Shown here in pieces: positions 9,367 to 18,757 of a stretch of 64,000 nt of DNA. Below the pieces are notes generated by a model, which saw nothing but the letters and a program-made list of their open reading frames with translations, was not told the DNA's origin and did not search any database. The position numbers were made by a program, and so were the translations under genes. Within the stretch, counting starts at the first letter, position 1. Each line of letters starts with the position of its first letter. The stretch lies in assembly GCF_019443425.1 (NCBI RefSeq), contig NZ_CP080382.1, positions 2,666,001-2,730,000 on the forward strand, read 5' to 3'. The stretch is from Arthrobacter sp. PAMC25284. Its GTDB lineage: Bacteria; Actinomycetota; Actinomycetes; Actinomycetales; Micrococcaceae.

Positions 9367-9822
9367 GTGATTGACCATATTGATAGAAGTATTTTGCGCC
9401 ACCTGAAAACGGACGGACGAATGACTGCCACGGCGTTGGCCGCCAAGGTCGGGCTGACCGTTGCCCCCTGCCACCGCAGGCTGCGCGATTTGGAAGTTGC
9501 CGGGGTCATTCGGGGCTACCGGGCGGACATCGATCCCGCCGCCGTGGGCTTGGGCTTCGAGGCAATCGTCTTCGTCACGCTGCGGCAGGTGGACCGTTCC
9601 ACTATGGAAATTTTTGAGAACCGGGTGGCGGACAATCCGAATATCGTGGAGGCCCAGCGGCTGTTCGGCTCGCCGGATTACCTGCTCAAAGTCATTGCCG
9701 AAGACCTTCCGGCCTACCAGCGCTTTTACGACAGCGAACTGACGTCGCTGCCGGGCGTCGAACGGCTGACATCGACGCTAGTGATGAAAAACCTGAAGTC
9801 CAACGCTGGCCCGCCGGTCTGA
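9367..9822 (+). CDS. Lrp/AsnC-family regulator
   Basis: A 151-aa regulator, full length for the family. The N-terminal HTH starts with the typical DHIDRSILRHLKTDGR and recognition region LAAKVGLTVAPCHRRLRDLE. The C-terminal RAM ligand-binding domain contains the usual VxxxxLFGSPDYLLKV strand. It probably controls the divergent LysE exporter in response to an amino acid. TAAGAT at 9355-9360 is exactly six bases before the GTG start, which suggests a leaderless transcript. Confidence 0.92.
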   Translation: MIDHIDRSILRHLKTDGRMTATALAAKVGLTVAPCHRRLRDLEVAGVIRGYRADIDPAAVGLGFEAIVFVTLRQVDRSTMEIFENRVADNPNIVEAQRLFGSPDYLLKVIAEDLPAYQRFYDSELTSLPGVERLTSTLVMKNLKSNAGPPV

Positions 9823-9852
9823 GGCGGGGGAGCCGGGGGCGCAGGCGCAGCG

Positions 9853-10386
9853 TCAGGCTCCCAGCAGCCCCGTGGTCCGGTAGCGGATGACCTCGCGCAG
9901 GAACATGCTGGTGGAGGTCCGCACGATCCCGGGGCACAGCCGGATTTCCTCGGACACGCGGTACAGATCGTCCGGGCTGCTGGCCACCACCCGGATCAGC
10001 AAATCCGTATCGCCCGCGGGGGCATGGCATTCGAGCACTTCCGGGATGTTCCGCAGGGCCTCGATGGCCTCGTTCAGGTGGCTTTGGTCCAGTTCTGCAC
10101 TCACCGAGGCTGCCACGCCCCGGCCCAGGGCGGACGGCAGCACGCGGCTGCTGTTGGGGCGCAAGGCCCCCGACGCCGTCATTCGTTCCAGGCGCGACTG
10201 CACGGTACCGCGCGCAAGGCCCAGTTTCTGGGCCAGCACCATGATCGGCACCCGGGGGTCCTCGTCAAGCGCGACAAGGATCCTGCGGTCGGTCGCATCG
10301 AGTTGCTGCAATATGACCACTTCCTGTTCTTCATCACCGGTCGTATTGATCAGATTGACCACTGTAGCCGTAGTCCGTTGCACCAA
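9853..10386 (-). CDS. Second Lrp/AsnC-family regulator
   Basis: Up to 177 aa from a TTG start. The family normally begins near QQLDATDRRILVAL, so the true start may be an internal GTG around 10320 and the first 20-25 residues may be untranslated. HTH: VLAQKLGLARGTVQSRLERM. RAM domain: VLECHAPAGDTDLLIRVVA. Sequence differs clearly from the 9367 regulator; the two are convergent and not a recent duplication. No target gene is obvious nearby. Confidence 0.85.
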   Translation of the reverse strand: MVQRTTATVVNLINTTGDEEQEVVILQQLDATDRRILVALDEDPRVPIMVLAQKLGLARGTVQSRLERMTASGALRPNSSRVLPSALGRGVAASVSAELDQSHLNEAIEALRNIPEVLECHAPAGDTDLLIRVVASSPDDLYRVSEEIRLCPGIVRTSTSMFLREVIRYRTTGLLGA

Positions 10387-10552
10387 CTGTAGAAGTTCTG
10401 CTCAAATGATGACAACAAAGGAACGCAGGCTACCGCCGGATTCCATCAGGCTACAGGCAGACCGGAACACCACCCGGACCCTGGACCAGGCTCCCCGCAA
10501 GGAAGCTGCCGCAGATCGACACTTGTTCACACATCGTCTGTCCGCACACACG

Positions 10553-10615
10553 ACAAGAGCCCCTGAGCCACCGACGCCGGATTTCCGAAGTCATCGGTAG
10601 CTGAGGGGCTCTTGT
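10553..10615. repeat. Long imperfect hairpin
   Basis: A 12-bp perfect outer stem (acaagagcccct, 10553-10564, with aggggctcttgt, 10604-10615) continues inward with gagccaccga against tcggtagctg (two mismatches), giving a stem of about 22 bp and a 19-base loop. No T run, so it is not a typical terminator. It could be a palindromic repeat element. Confidence 0.7.
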
Positions 10616-10648
10616 GCTGTCCGGACCGAACTTCCCGTCCGCACCAAT

Positions 10649-10711
10649 CAGCGCGGGGTCAGATCCTGCCGGTCCCACGGGGCAACACGGGCAGGAAATG
10701 ACCCCGCGTTG
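10649..10711. repeat. REP-like palindrome, copy 1
   Basis: Arms 10649-10670 and 10690-10711 match at 19 of 22 positions. The outer part is the shared motif CAACGCGGGGTCA (here CAGCGCGGGGTCA and its complement TGACCCCGCGTTG). The same motif recurs at 12324, 38329 and 44692. Confidence 0.85.
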
Positions 10712-10741
10712 CTCTGGAACTGTTCCGCATAGGCTGGTGCC

Positions 10742-11639
10742 ATGACTTCTGCCGGCCGTTTCGCCCCCAGCCCTTCCGGCGAACTGCATGTGGGCAACCT
10801 CAGGACGGCGATCCTGGCGTGGCTCTTCGCGCAGTCCACAGGACGCCGGTTCCTGATGCGGGTGGAAGACCTGGACCGGGGCCCGGGCCGGCGCCGAGGC
10901 CGGGCAGCTCCGCGATCTTGCGGCGGTCGGCGTGACCTGGGACGGCGGCGTCGTGCGCCAGACGGACCGGGAGCCGCTCTACAGGGAGGCGATCGAACGG
11001 CTGCGCGCCGCGGGACTGACCTACGAGTGCTTCTGCACCCGCCGCGAAATCCAGGACGCCCCGTCCGCGCCGCACGCTCCGCAGGGCGCTTACCCCGGCA
11101 CGTGCCGGTCACTGACGGACGGTGAACGCGAGGCCAAACGCGCCGTCCGGCCGGCAGCAACCCGGCTCCGCTCAACGGTGGCCGAGGCAACGGTGCGCGA
11201 CCTCCTGCACGGCAGCTTCACCGGCGTCGTGGATGACTTCGTGCTCCGCCGCAATGACGGCGTGAATGCCTACAACCTCGCCGTGGTGGTCGACGACGCG
11301 GCGCAGGGCGTTGACCAGGTGGTCCGCGGCGATGACCTGCTGCCCTCCACGCCCCGGCAGGCCTACCTCGCGTCACTGCTGGGGCTGCCCGCTCCGGAGT
11401 ATGCGCATGTGCCGCTGGTAGTGAACCGCGACGGCGCGCGGCTGGCCAAGCGGGACGGCGCCGTCACGCTCGCGGACCTCGCGCTGGCCGGCGTTTCCGC
11501 GCCTGAGGTGCGGGACACGCTGCTGGCGTCACTCGGGCTGCCTGCCGGCCCGCTGGAGCACGCGGTGCCCTCCTTTGACCCCGCCCTGCTGCCGCGGGAA
11601 CCCTGGGTGTGGCCGGGCATGGCCGGTGCCGGCGCGTAG
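10742..11639 (+). CDS. gluQ: Glutamyl-Q tRNA(Asp) synthetase (frameshifted)
   Basis: Glutamylates queuosine in the wobble position of tRNA(Asp); a truncated GluRS paralogue without the anticodon-binding domain. About 298 aa when repaired. Visible: [18 protein letters not shown] (HIGH-type motif), zinc-site cysteines in ECFCTRREI and at CRSL, and the KMSKS-like RLAKRDG. The frame breaks at GGG 10885-10887; dropping one G reads [18 protein letters not shown], as expected. Without repair, the N-terminal frame stops at 11125 and no active enzyme is made. The TAGGCT box (10730-10735) is six bases before the ATG, so the mRNA may be leaderless. Confidence 0.9.
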
Positions 11640-11648
11640 GCTGGAGTC

Positions 11649-12323
11649 ATGTCAGAACCCGCACTTCCCCAGCACCGTTTTACCGTCGAGACCGCCAAAG
11701 TCCTGGCCGAAGTGGCCCACAACCGCCAGAAGGATAAGCTCAAGCGCCCCTACCGCGAACACGTCCTCGCCGTCGGCGATGCCCTGGCGGATTTCGACGA
11801 CGACATCCGGATCGCGGGATACCTGCATGACATTGCCGAAGATACGCCGATGACGCGTCAGGCGCTGCTGGATATGGGCGTCTCGGAGCGGGCCGCGGAT
11901 ATCATCGAACGCGTCACAAAGAGACTTCACGAGAACCCGGACGACTATCAGGCCGGCATCCGTTATATTGCCGAGGACCACGGCGCCACCCTGGTCAAGA
12001 TCGCCGACAACGCCCACAATTCGCTGCCCGAACGGGTCAAGGCGCTGGCCGAGAAATGGCCGGACAAGCCCCCGGTGACGCGCTACGACGAGGCCCGCCC
12101 GGTCCTCTACGCGGCGGTTCCCGTAGAGGAAACGCGCATGATTCTGGCCCGCATCAACCCGTGGCTGCTCGAAGAACTCGACGACCTGCTGGACGAGGCG
12201 GACGACACCGACTACGAAAACCTCTCCTACGAGACCACGGAGTCTGACGAGGCCGCCGCGACCGCGGATGCGGCCGAGGATGTCGCGGGCGCCGGGGAAG
12301 CGGCCTCGGACACCCGGCAGTAG
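11649..12323 (+). CDS. HD-domain protein, MESH1/SpoT-hydrolase-like
   Basis: A 224-aa cytoplasmic metal-dependent phosphohydrolase. The HD signature is complete: His38 (REHVLAVG), His60-Asp61 and Glu64-Asp65 in YLHDIAEDT, then KIADNAHNS with the second Asp. The HDIxEDT form is that of RelA/SpoT hydrolase and MESH1 domains, so (p)ppGpp or a related nucleotide is a reasonable substrate guess. No synthetase domain is present. The C-terminal 40 residues are acidic and low-complexity. Its TAGGCT box (11637-11642) overlaps the gluQ stop and lies six bases before the ATG. Confidence 0.8.
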   Translation: MSEPALPQHRFTVETAKVLAEVAHNRQKDKLKRPYREHVLAVGDALADFDDDIRIAGYLHDIAEDTPMTRQALLDMGVSERAADIIERVTKRLHENPDDYQAGIRYIAEDHGATLVKIADNAHNSLPERVKALAEKWPDKPPVTRYDEARPVLYAAVPVEETRMILARINPWLLEELDDLLDEADDTDYENLSYETTESDEAAATADAAEDVAGAGEAASDTRQ

Positions 12324-12385
12324 CAACGCGGGGTCGCCTCTTGCCGGTCCCGCCGCGCAACATGGGCCAGAGGTGGCCCCGCGTT
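12324..12385. repeat. REP-like palindrome, copy 2
   Basis: Left arm CAACGCGGGGTCGCCTC from 12324, right arm GAGGTGGCCCCGCGTT ending 12385. It starts directly after the HD-gene stop codon and lies before the convergent GNAT/AAA gene. It belongs to the CAACGCGGGGTCA family. Confidence 0.8.
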
Positions 12386-12401
12386 CCAGTGGAAAGAGAA
12401 A

Positions 12402-13718
12402 CTAGACACGGCCGAGCGCGTCGATGTCCTCCAGGAACTGCTGCTGGACCTCTTCGCTCACCGTCATGCGGGTGTCCCCGATGGCGTCGAGGTAATCCTG
12501 GGTCGCCGGACCCTTGCGGACGGCCTCGCGGACGGAAACGCTGCCGCCGGAGGCAAGTCCGCCGTCGTCGTACACCGCTTTTTCCAGAGCCCGCTGCGAG
12601 GCGCTCCGGGCTGCGTATTCGATGTCTGCCGGGGAGAAGCCCTCGGTGCGGTCCACGAGCTGCTCGACATCAACATCGTCCACCACCGTGGCCGGGATGA
12701 AGCGCTGCCACATGGCCTCGCGGGCCTGGCGGTCGGGCAGCCCGATGGGGATGACGTAATCGAACCGGCCGTGGCGCAGGAACGCCGAGTCAAGGGCGCG
12801 GATGAAGTTGGTGGCGCAGACCAGCAGCCGGCCGGGCTGGTCGCGGAAGGCCGGGATGATCTTCAGGAGTTCGTTGGTGACGCCCTGCAGCGGCGACGGC
12901 GGTTCGCCCGAGCGCTGGGCGGCGATTTCCTCCACCTCGTCGATAAAGACGACGGCGTGCTCGAGCTCGGCGATCTCCAGGAACGTCTCGCGCAGCGCCC
13001 CGGCCAGGCCCTGCGGATCGGCGGCGAGCCGGGAGGGGAAGACTTCCACGAAAGGCCATTCCAGCCGGGACGCGATGGCCTTGGCGAAGGTCGTCTTGCC
13101 GGTTCCGGGCGGGCCGAAGAGGACAACTGCGCGCGGCGGCACCACACCGTACTCGTCGGCGAGGTCCGCCTCCGCGAGCGGTAAGACGAGGCGGCGCTCC
13201 AGCAGCTCCTTCTCGCGGCGCATCCCGGCCACGTTTTCCCAAAGATTTCGGGCCAGGATACGGCCCCCGAGCAGGCTCAGGGGTTCGAGCTCCTGGCGCT
13301 GGACCGGGATTTTCCGCTCAAAGTAGCGCAGGTTCTTCTTCAGCAAGAACCCCCGGGTCACAAAAGCCTCCACCCGCGCCTCCGACTCCGGCATCAGCGC
13401 GGAAAGCTTGTTCAGCCCGTGCGGGGCCATCCGGTTCTCGACGGCGGCCAGCAGCGAGGCGCCGATCCCGCGGCCGCGGAATTCGGGCAGGGTGGCGAGG
13501 AAGACGATCCAGCCCTGGTCGTGAGCGGCACGTCCGACGGCGGCGCCGACCACCTGGTCGCCGAGGACGGCGACGACGGCATGGTCCTTCTCGCAGGACG
13601 CAAGGACCTCGGAGAGCGCGTAGACCGGCTCGACATTGGTGGCCTTGAGCGTTTCCCAAAGGTGCAGGATGCCGTCCAGATCGGCCGAGTGGAAATCCCT
13701 GATCCGCCAGTTGGTCAT
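12402..13718 (-). CDS. GNAT acetyltransferase fused to an AAA+ ATPase
   Basis: A 438-aa two-domain protein. Residues 1-140 form a GNAT domain with the acetyl-CoA loop RGRGIG (81-86) and the helix ESEARVEAFVTRGF. Residues 180-420 form an AAA+ module: Walker A GPPGTGKTT (202-210), Walker B VVFIDEVEE (Asp260, Glu261), sensor CATN, and arginine-finger region FLRHGRFDYVIPIGLPD, closest to FtsH/ClpX-like or spastin-type classical AAA. The start is the ATG at 13718, preceded by GGGAGAG; the frame is open further to 13763. The joint role is unknown: ATP-driven remodelling combined with acetylation of the same target is an inference. Confidence 0.85.
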   Translation of the reverse strand: MTNWRIRDFHSADLDGILHLWETLKATNVEPVYALSEVLASCEKDHAVVAVLGDQVVGAAVGRAAHDQGWIVFLATLPEFRGRGIGASLLAAVENRMAPHGLNKLSALMPESEARVEAFVTRGFLLKKNLRYFERKIPVQRQELEPLSLLGGRILARNLWENVAGMRREKELLERRLVLPLAEADLADEYGVVPPRAVVLFGPPGTGKTTFAKAIASRLEWPFVEVFPSRLAADPQGLAGALRETFLEIAELEHAVVFIDEVEEIAAQRSGEPPSPLQGVTNELLKIIPAFRDQPGRLLVCATNFIRALDSAFLRHGRFDYVIPIGLPDRQAREAMWQRFIPATVVDDVDVEQLVDRTEGFSPADIEYAARSASQRALEKAVYDDGGLASGGSVSVREAVRKGPATQDYLDAIGDTRMTVSEEVQQQFLEDIDALGRV

Positions 13719-13850
13719 GAGGTTCTCTCCCAGGTGGTTCGTCATTGAGCCAGATTGAGCCAAGTTGAACTTGTCTCCTCGAGCATATGCGAACCGCCGG
13801 GGCCAGGAGTTGCGGGAACGTTGCGTTACGTCCCCGCAACCCTCGGGGTG

Positions 13851-15422
13851 CTAGTCCCGGTCGGCCGGGATGTTCCGCGTGGTCGGGCTGGCCGCGGGCG
13901 GGAAAGCCCCGGTGTAGCCGTCGCGGAGTGCCGCGATCTCCATCACGCGCTCCCGGCACAGGCGCCAGCCGAGCATCAGCGCCGGGATGACTACCACCAG
14001 GGAAGCGATGGTCCAGGTGCCGACGGGGGAGTCGAAGGCCATCAGGACCAGGACGGCCAGCAGGAACGCGAGCGTGACCCAGCCGGTGACCGGGGCGCCG
14101 GGCATCCGGAAGGCCGGGCGCAGCAGTTCACCGCGGGCGGCCAGCTGGGCCAGCCGCATCTGGCACAGGACGATCATGGCCCAGCTGCTGATGATGCCCA
14201 CCGAGGCGATGTTCAGCACGATTTCGAACGCCTCGGCCGGAACCAGGGCGTTGAGGATCACGCCGAGTACGGCTACGGCGGCGGTCAGGGCGATGCCGCC
14301 GTAGGGGACGCCGGCCTTGTTCATCAGGCCGGCGAATTTCGGTGCGGAGCCGGCCAGCGACATCGAGCGCATGATGCGCCCGGTGGAGTAGAGACCCGCG
14401 TTGAGCGACGACAGTGCCGCGGTGAGGACGACGAGGTTCATGATGGCGTCCACGCCTTCGACCCCGATGGATCCGAAGAAGGTGACGAACGGGCTCTCAC
14501 CGGCCTTGTAGGCGGTGTAGGGAAGCAGCAGGGAGAGCAGGATCAGTGAGCCGACGTAGAACACCGCGATGCGGACGATGACCGTGTTGATGGCCTTCGG
14601 CATGATCTTTTCCGGGTTTTCGGTTTCGCCCGCGGCGGTGCCGATGAGCTCGATCGAGGCGTAGGCGAAGACCACTCCCTGCATCACGACGACGGCGGGC
14701 AGCAGGCCGTTGGGGAACATGCCGCCATTGTCTGCGATCAGGGTGAAGCCGACCTCCTGGCCGTCCACCGGGGTGCCGAAGATGACAAAGTAGATGCCGA
14801 CGACCAGGAACGTCACCAGGGCCACCACCTTGATGAGCGCGAACCAGAACTCCATCTCTCCGAACACCTTGACGGAGACCAGGTTCAGTCCGAGGACCAG
14901 GATCAGCGCACCCAGGGCCCAGGTCCACTGCGGCACCTCTGCGATCGGCGCCCAGTACTTCTTGAAGAAGTTCATGTAGAGCGCGACGGCGGTGATGTCC
15001 ACGATCGCCGTCATCGCCCAGTTGAGCCAGTACAGCCAGCCGGTGACGAAGGCGGCCTTTTCTCCGAAGAATTCGCGGGCGTAGGAGACGAACGAACCGG
15101 AGGAGGGGCGGTGCATTACGAGTTCGCCGAGCGCGCGCAGGATCAGGAAAGCGAAGAAGCCGCAGACGGCGTAGCTGAGGATGAGTGCCGGGCCGGCGGC
15201 GGCAAGCCGTCCGCCGGCTCCCATGAAGAGCCCGGTGCCGATGGCGCCGCCAATGGCGATCATCTGGACCTGGCGGGGCTTGAGGCCCTTGTGGTAGCCC
15301 GCGTCTTCGACGTGGAGGGCGGCTTCGGAGGCCTTGGCATGCGCCGGAATGGTGTGGTCGCTGATGGCCAATGGCCGGCTGCCGGCCGGTTTTTGGGCAG
15401 CGGTTTGCTGGGAAGGTGTCAT
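13851..15422 (-). CDS. ansP: L-asparagine permease (APC family)
   Basis: A proton-coupled amino acid permease of 523 aa and 12 expected TM helices. The N-terminus has the amino-acid-permease signature [19 protein letters not shown] and [19 protein letters not shown]. The AnsP assignment rests on strong overall resemblance plus context: it follows aspartase and asparaginase on the same strand. The ATG at 15422 is the first start that avoids overlapping aspA. It probably supplies asparagine to the two enzymes upstream. Confidence 0.88.
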   Translation of the reverse strand: MTPSQQTAAQKPAGSRPLAISDHTIPAHAKASEAALHVEDAGYHKGLKPRQVQMIAIGGAIGTGLFMGAGGRLAAAGPALILSYAVCGFFAFLILRALGELVMHRPSSGSFVSYAREFFGEKAAFVTGWLYWLNWAMTAIVDITAVALYMNFFKKYWAPIAEVPQWTWALGALILVLGLNLVSVKVFGEMEFWFALIKVVALVTFLVVGIYFVIFGTPVDGQEVGFTLIADNGGMFPNGLLPAVVVMQGVVFAYASIELIGTAAGETENPEKIMPKAINTVIVRIAVFYVGSLILLSLLLPYTAYKAGESPFVTFFGSIGVEGVDAIMNLVVLTAALSSLNAGLYSTGRIMRSMSLAGSAPKFAGLMNKAGVPYGGIALTAAVAVLGVILNALVPAEAFEIVLNIASVGIISSWAMIVLCQMRLAQLAARGELLRPAFRMPGAPVTGWVTLAFLLAVLVLMAFDSPVGTWTIASLVVVIPALMLGWRLCRERVMEIAALRDGYTGAFPPAASPTTRNIPADRD

Positions 15423-15459
15423 GGGATTCTGTAGGTTCCTGTTCGGAGGGTGCCGGTGT

Positions 15460-16872
15460 TTACTTGCTGAGGTTTGCCAGGCGTTGCGGGCTGAGGAGGT
15501 CCGTGAGCTGCTCGGCGGTGAGCAGCCCGTGTTCCAGAACGAGCTCGGCAACGCCCTTGCCGGTGGCCAGGGCTTCCTGGGCGATGGCCGTAGCTGTGGC
15601 GTAGCCAAGGTGCGGGTTGAGAGCCGTGACCAGTCCGATGGACTGTTCCACCGTGAGCCGGAGGTGTTCGGTGTTGGCCGTGATGCCCCGGACGCAGCGT
15701 GCCGTCAGGGTGCGGCAGGCTGCATCAAGGTGGGAGATGCTCTTGTGGAGGCTGTGGACGATGATCGGCTCGAAGGCGTTGAGCTGCAGCTGTCCGGCTT
15801 CGGCTGCCATGGTGATGGTGACGTCGTTGCCGACCACCTCGTAGGCGACCTGACTGACCACTTCCGGGATCACCGGGTTGATCTTGCCGGGCATGATGGA
15901 TGAACCGGACTGGACGGCAGGGAGGTTGATCTCGCCGAACCCGGCACGCGGGCCGGAGGACAGCAAGCGGAGGTCGTTGCAGATCTTGGACAGCTTGACG
16001 GCCACGCGCTTGAGTACCCCGGAGAGGTGCACAAAGGCGCCGACATCCTGGGTGGCCTCGATCAGGTCGACTGCGGTCACCAGCGGCAGACCGGTGATCT
16101 CGGCCAGGTGCCGGCAGGCGGCCTCGGCGTAACCGGCGGGGGCGTTGAGGCCCGTGCCGATCGCGGTGGCGCCGAGGTTGATCTCGTGGATGAGCAGGTC
16201 GGCCTCGGCCAGTCGCAACCGGTCTTCGCCGATGGTCACGGCGTAGGTGCCGAATTCCTGGCCCAGGGTCATGGGGACGGCATCCTGCAGTTGGGTGCGT
16301 CCCATTTTCACGACGGTGCGGAACTCAGTGGCCTTGGCGGCGAAGGCCTCTTCAAGTTCGGTCAGGGCTGCCAGCAGTTCCCGGGCGGCGAAGATGGTGC
16401 CCAGTTTCACCGCGGTGGGGTACACGTCGTTGGTGGACTGGCTGAGGTTGACGTGATCGTTCGGGTGCAGCCGGGCGTAGTCACCCTTGGGGTGGCCCAG
16501 GATTTCCAGCGCCCGGTTGGCAATGACTTCGTTGGCGTTCATGTTCGAGGACGTGCCGGCGCCGCCCTGGATGACATCGACGACGAACTGCTCACTGAAC
16601 TTGCCGTCCATGATGTCCGCGCAGGCACCCGCGATGGCATGGGCGCGCTCGTCGTTGAGGAGCCCGAGTTCGTGGTTGGTGCGCGCCGCGGCGAGTTTCA
16701 CGGCGGCCAGCCCGCGGACCAGGTACATGTTCGAGGAAAGCGGCTGGCCGGTGATGGGGAAGTTTTCCACCGCGCGGAGGGTGTGGACGCCCCAGTACGC
16801 GTCGGCGGGGACGTCGCGGTCGCCCAGCAGGTCGTGCTCGGAGCGGAACGTGGCGGCAACGGGATCGGTCAT
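15460..16872 (-). CDS. aspA: Aspartate ammonia-lyase (aspartase)
   Basis: Deaminates L-aspartate to fumarate and ammonia. 470 aa, normal for the fumarase/aspartase superfamily. The signature [12 protein letters not shown] with the catalytic Ser loop is intact, as are [11 protein letters not shown] and the conserved [14 protein letters not shown]. The ATG overlaps the asparaginase stop in ATGA, so the two are translationally coupled: asparagine to aspartate to fumarate. It sits in the same minus-strand run as ansP and a FadR-type regulator. Confidence 0.96.
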   Translation of the reverse strand: MTDPVAATFRSEHDLLGDRDVPADAYWGVHTLRAVENFPITGQPLSSNMYLVRGLAAVKLAAARTNHELGLLNDERAHAIAGACADIMDGKFSEQFVVDVIQGGAGTSSNMNANEVIANRALEILGHPKGDYARLHPNDHVNLSQSTNDVYPTAVKLGTIFAARELLAALTELEEAFAAKATEFRTVVKMGRTQLQDAVPMTLGQEFGTYAVTIGEDRLRLAEADLLIHEINLGATAIGTGLNAPAGYAEAACRHLAEITGLPLVTAVDLIEATQDVGAFVHLSGVLKRVAVKLSKICNDLRLLSSGPRAGFGEINLPAVQSGSSIMPGKINPVIPEVVSQVAYEVVGNDVTITMAAEAGQLQLNAFEPIIVHSLHKSISHLDAACRTLTARCVRGITANTEHLRLTVEQSIGLVTALNPHLGYATATAIAQEALATGKGVAELVLEHGLLTAEQLTDLLSPQRLANLSK

Positions 16873-17939
16873 GGCTGTCCTTGGAATGTTTCGGGGCGGA
16901 GGAGGAAGTCGGTGGCCTGCAGGAGGCCGACGGGACGGCCGCCGCCCAGGACGGCCTGGGTGGCGATGCCCGCCAGCGGTGCGGTGTCGACGTCGAGCGC
17001 CTTCAGCGCATGGACGGTGACAGGCATGCGGGCCCGGTCTCCGCCGTCGGAAATCTTCACGGCAAGTGCACGGCCGTCGGGAAACCCCACGAGCTGGACC
17101 CCTTCAAACCCGTCCTTGGCCAGGAGTCCCGGCGCCAGGCGCATGAGTGCGGTGACGTCGCGGCCTTCGCCGGCCACCATCTCGGGATGCTGGCGCATGG
17201 CGTGCGCGACGGCGGCTTCCGGGGTCCGGGCGGGGGAGTCTCCTTCAGCCATCCGGTCAGGCGCGCCGGCGGAAGCCAGGCGTCCAAAGGCGCGCGCCAT
17301 GCCTCGCAAAGTCAGGGCGAACAGCGGGGTCCCGCAGCCATCGGTGCTGGCGCCGGCGGGTTTCTCGCCGGTGAGCTCCTGGACGGTGCCGGCCACGAGT
17401 TGCTGCAGCGGATGCCCGGTCTCCAGGTAGCCGCGCACTGGCCAGCCGTTGATGACGCACGTGGCGGCCATGGCGGCGTGCTTGCCCGAGCAGTTCTGGG
17501 CCAGTTGGGTGGGCTGCCCTCCGCCGCGGAGCCACTCTTCGCGCTCGGCAGTGCCATAGGGCAGATCGGTGCTGTTCTCAAGGTCTGCCGAGGTGAGCCC
17601 GTGTAGGTCCAGGATCCGGGCGGCGCCGGAGCGGTGCATGGCAGCGCCGGAGTGGCTGGCCGCCGTGAGTGCCAGGAGGTCGGTCGGGAGGTCCAGCCCG
17701 GCCCGGACCATGGCCACGGCCTGGAGTGGCTTGAGCGAGGACCGCGGGTAGAACGGAGCCAGCGGATCGCCGGCGGAGAAGAGGGTCCGGGTGCCGGCTG
17801 CGTCGCCGGCGACGGCGATCAGGGAGCCGTAGTGGATGCTTTCGACCAGTCCGTCGCGCGTCTGGGCGGCGAGCTGGACGTGCTTTGGAAGGCCGGTGTC
17901 GCCCGGGACGGGGACGCTGGCGGGGGCGGGGAACGGCAT
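16869..17939 (-). CDS. L-asparaginase, Rhizobium etli type (Asparaginase_II)
   Basis: Hydrolyses asparagine to aspartate and ammonia. The 356-aa protein belongs to the beta-lactamase-like class unrelated to E. coli AnsA/B. The key residues are present: Ser67 and Lys70 in PRSSLKP, Cys150 and Lys153 in NCSGKHAAM, Cys202 in STDGCGTP. In the R. etli enzyme these Ser/Lys and Cys/Lys/Cys positions form the active and zinc sites. It heads the coupled pair with aspA and lies after the FadR-type regulator. Confidence 0.92.
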   Translation of the reverse strand: MPFPAPASVPVPGDTGLPKHVQLAAQTRDGLVESIHYGSLIAVAGDAAGTRTLFSAGDPLAPFYPRSSLKPLQAVAMVRAGLDLPTDLLALTAASHSGAAMHRSGAARILDLHGLTSADLENSTDLPYGTAEREEWLRGGGQPTQLAQNCSGKHAAMAATCVINGWPVRGYLETGHPLQQLVAGTVQELTGEKPAGASTDGCGTPLFALTLRGMARAFGRLASAGAPDRMAEGDSPARTPEAAVAHAMRQHPEMVAGEGRDVTALMRLAPGLLAKDGFEGVQLVGFPDGRALAVKISDGGDRARMPVTVHALKALDVDTAPLAGIATQAVLGGGRPVGLLQATDFLLRPETFQGQP

Positions 17940-17992
17940 GGAGTCCTTGGGGTGTGGGGCTGCGGGAGGTGGAACTGTGAACAGAGGGGGGC

Positions 17993-18757
17993 TTACGCGC
18001 CGAGGATCGAGTCGAGAGCGGCTCCCACTGCCTTCAGGTGCGCGCCCATGGCGTCGCGGGCCGCCGGCGCATCGCCGGATTCGATGGCCTGCAGGATGTT
18101 CTGGTGTTCCCGATCCGAGGCGTGCTGGCGGGCGGCGACCATATTGAGGGTTTCCGACTGATGGGTCAGGGCGTCCCGGATGTCCGTCACGATGTTTGCA
18201 AACACCTTATTGCCGCTGGCGCGGGCGATGGCGGCGTGGAAGCTGGAGTCCAGGCCGACCCAGGCTTCGGGATCGTCCTCGGCGGTCATGGCAACGATGA
18301 TGTCGCGCAAATGTTCCAGTTGCTCCGCGCTGCGGCGTTCCGCGGCGAGCCCGGCCGCCGGAACTTCGATGTGGGGCCGGGCTTCGTTAAGATCCCGGGC
18401 GGAGTAGTGGCCCAGGGCGAGGTCCTTGGCTATCTGGTTGGCAATCACAAAGGTGCCCTTGCCGGTCCGCGTGATGGTCAGCCCGAGGGCGGTACAGGAC
18501 CGCAGCGCCTCCCGGACTACCGACCGGCTCACCCCGTAACGCTGGGCGAGCGTGGCTTCGGAGCTCAATTTCGCCCCCACGTCCACGGTTCCGGTCTCGA
18601 TCTCGGAGCGGATGGCATTAAAGACAGCCTCGGCGGCGCTGAGCCGTGGAAGCGGGTCGCCGGCCGCGCTGGTGGACTCGTTTGCAGGCTGCCCTGCTGT
18701 CCGGCTGTCTGACAGGTTCACTTGAGAAATATGGCACGGCTCACAAGGGGATGTCAA
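17993..18757 (-). CDS. FadR-type GntR regulator
   Basis: A 254-aa regulator: winged HTH (LSSEATLAQRYGVSRSVVREALRSC, GKGTFV) and a helical FCD effector domain with the metal-ligand pattern D...H...H. The TTG start overlaps the ldh stop as TTGA. A shorter start at GTG near 18722 is possible. It lies between ldh and the asparaginase/aspartase/permease genes and is the likely regulator of the whole run; aspartate, asparagine or lactate are plausible ligands by context only. Confidence 0.88.
   Translation of the reverse strand: MTSPCEPCHISQVNLSDSRTAGQPANESTSAAGDPLPRLSAAEAVFNAIRSEIETGTVDVGAKLSSEATLAQRYGVSRSVVREALRSCTALGLTITRTGKGTFVIANQIAKDLALGHYSARDLNEARPHIEVPAAGLAAERRSAEQLEHLRDIIVAMTAEDDPEAWVGLDSSFHAAIARASGNKVFANIVTDIRDALTHQSETLNMVAARQHASDREHQNILQAIESGDAPAARDAMGAHLKAVGAALDSILGA

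Larger units (their letters stand above)
10387..10741. other. Intergenic region holding two inverted repeats
   Basis: 355 bases without a gene. It contains the hairpin at 10553-10615 and the REP-like palindrome at 10649-10711, then the TAGGCT box (10730-10735) six bases before the gluQ start. No RNA gene was recognised. Confidence 0.7.

Noticed and set aside
16027-17430. A 467-codon open frame on the plus strand opposite aspA/asparaginase
   Set aside because: Both minus-strand genes have full catalytic motifs. The plus-strand translation is compositionally random and crosses the aspA-asparaginase overlap.
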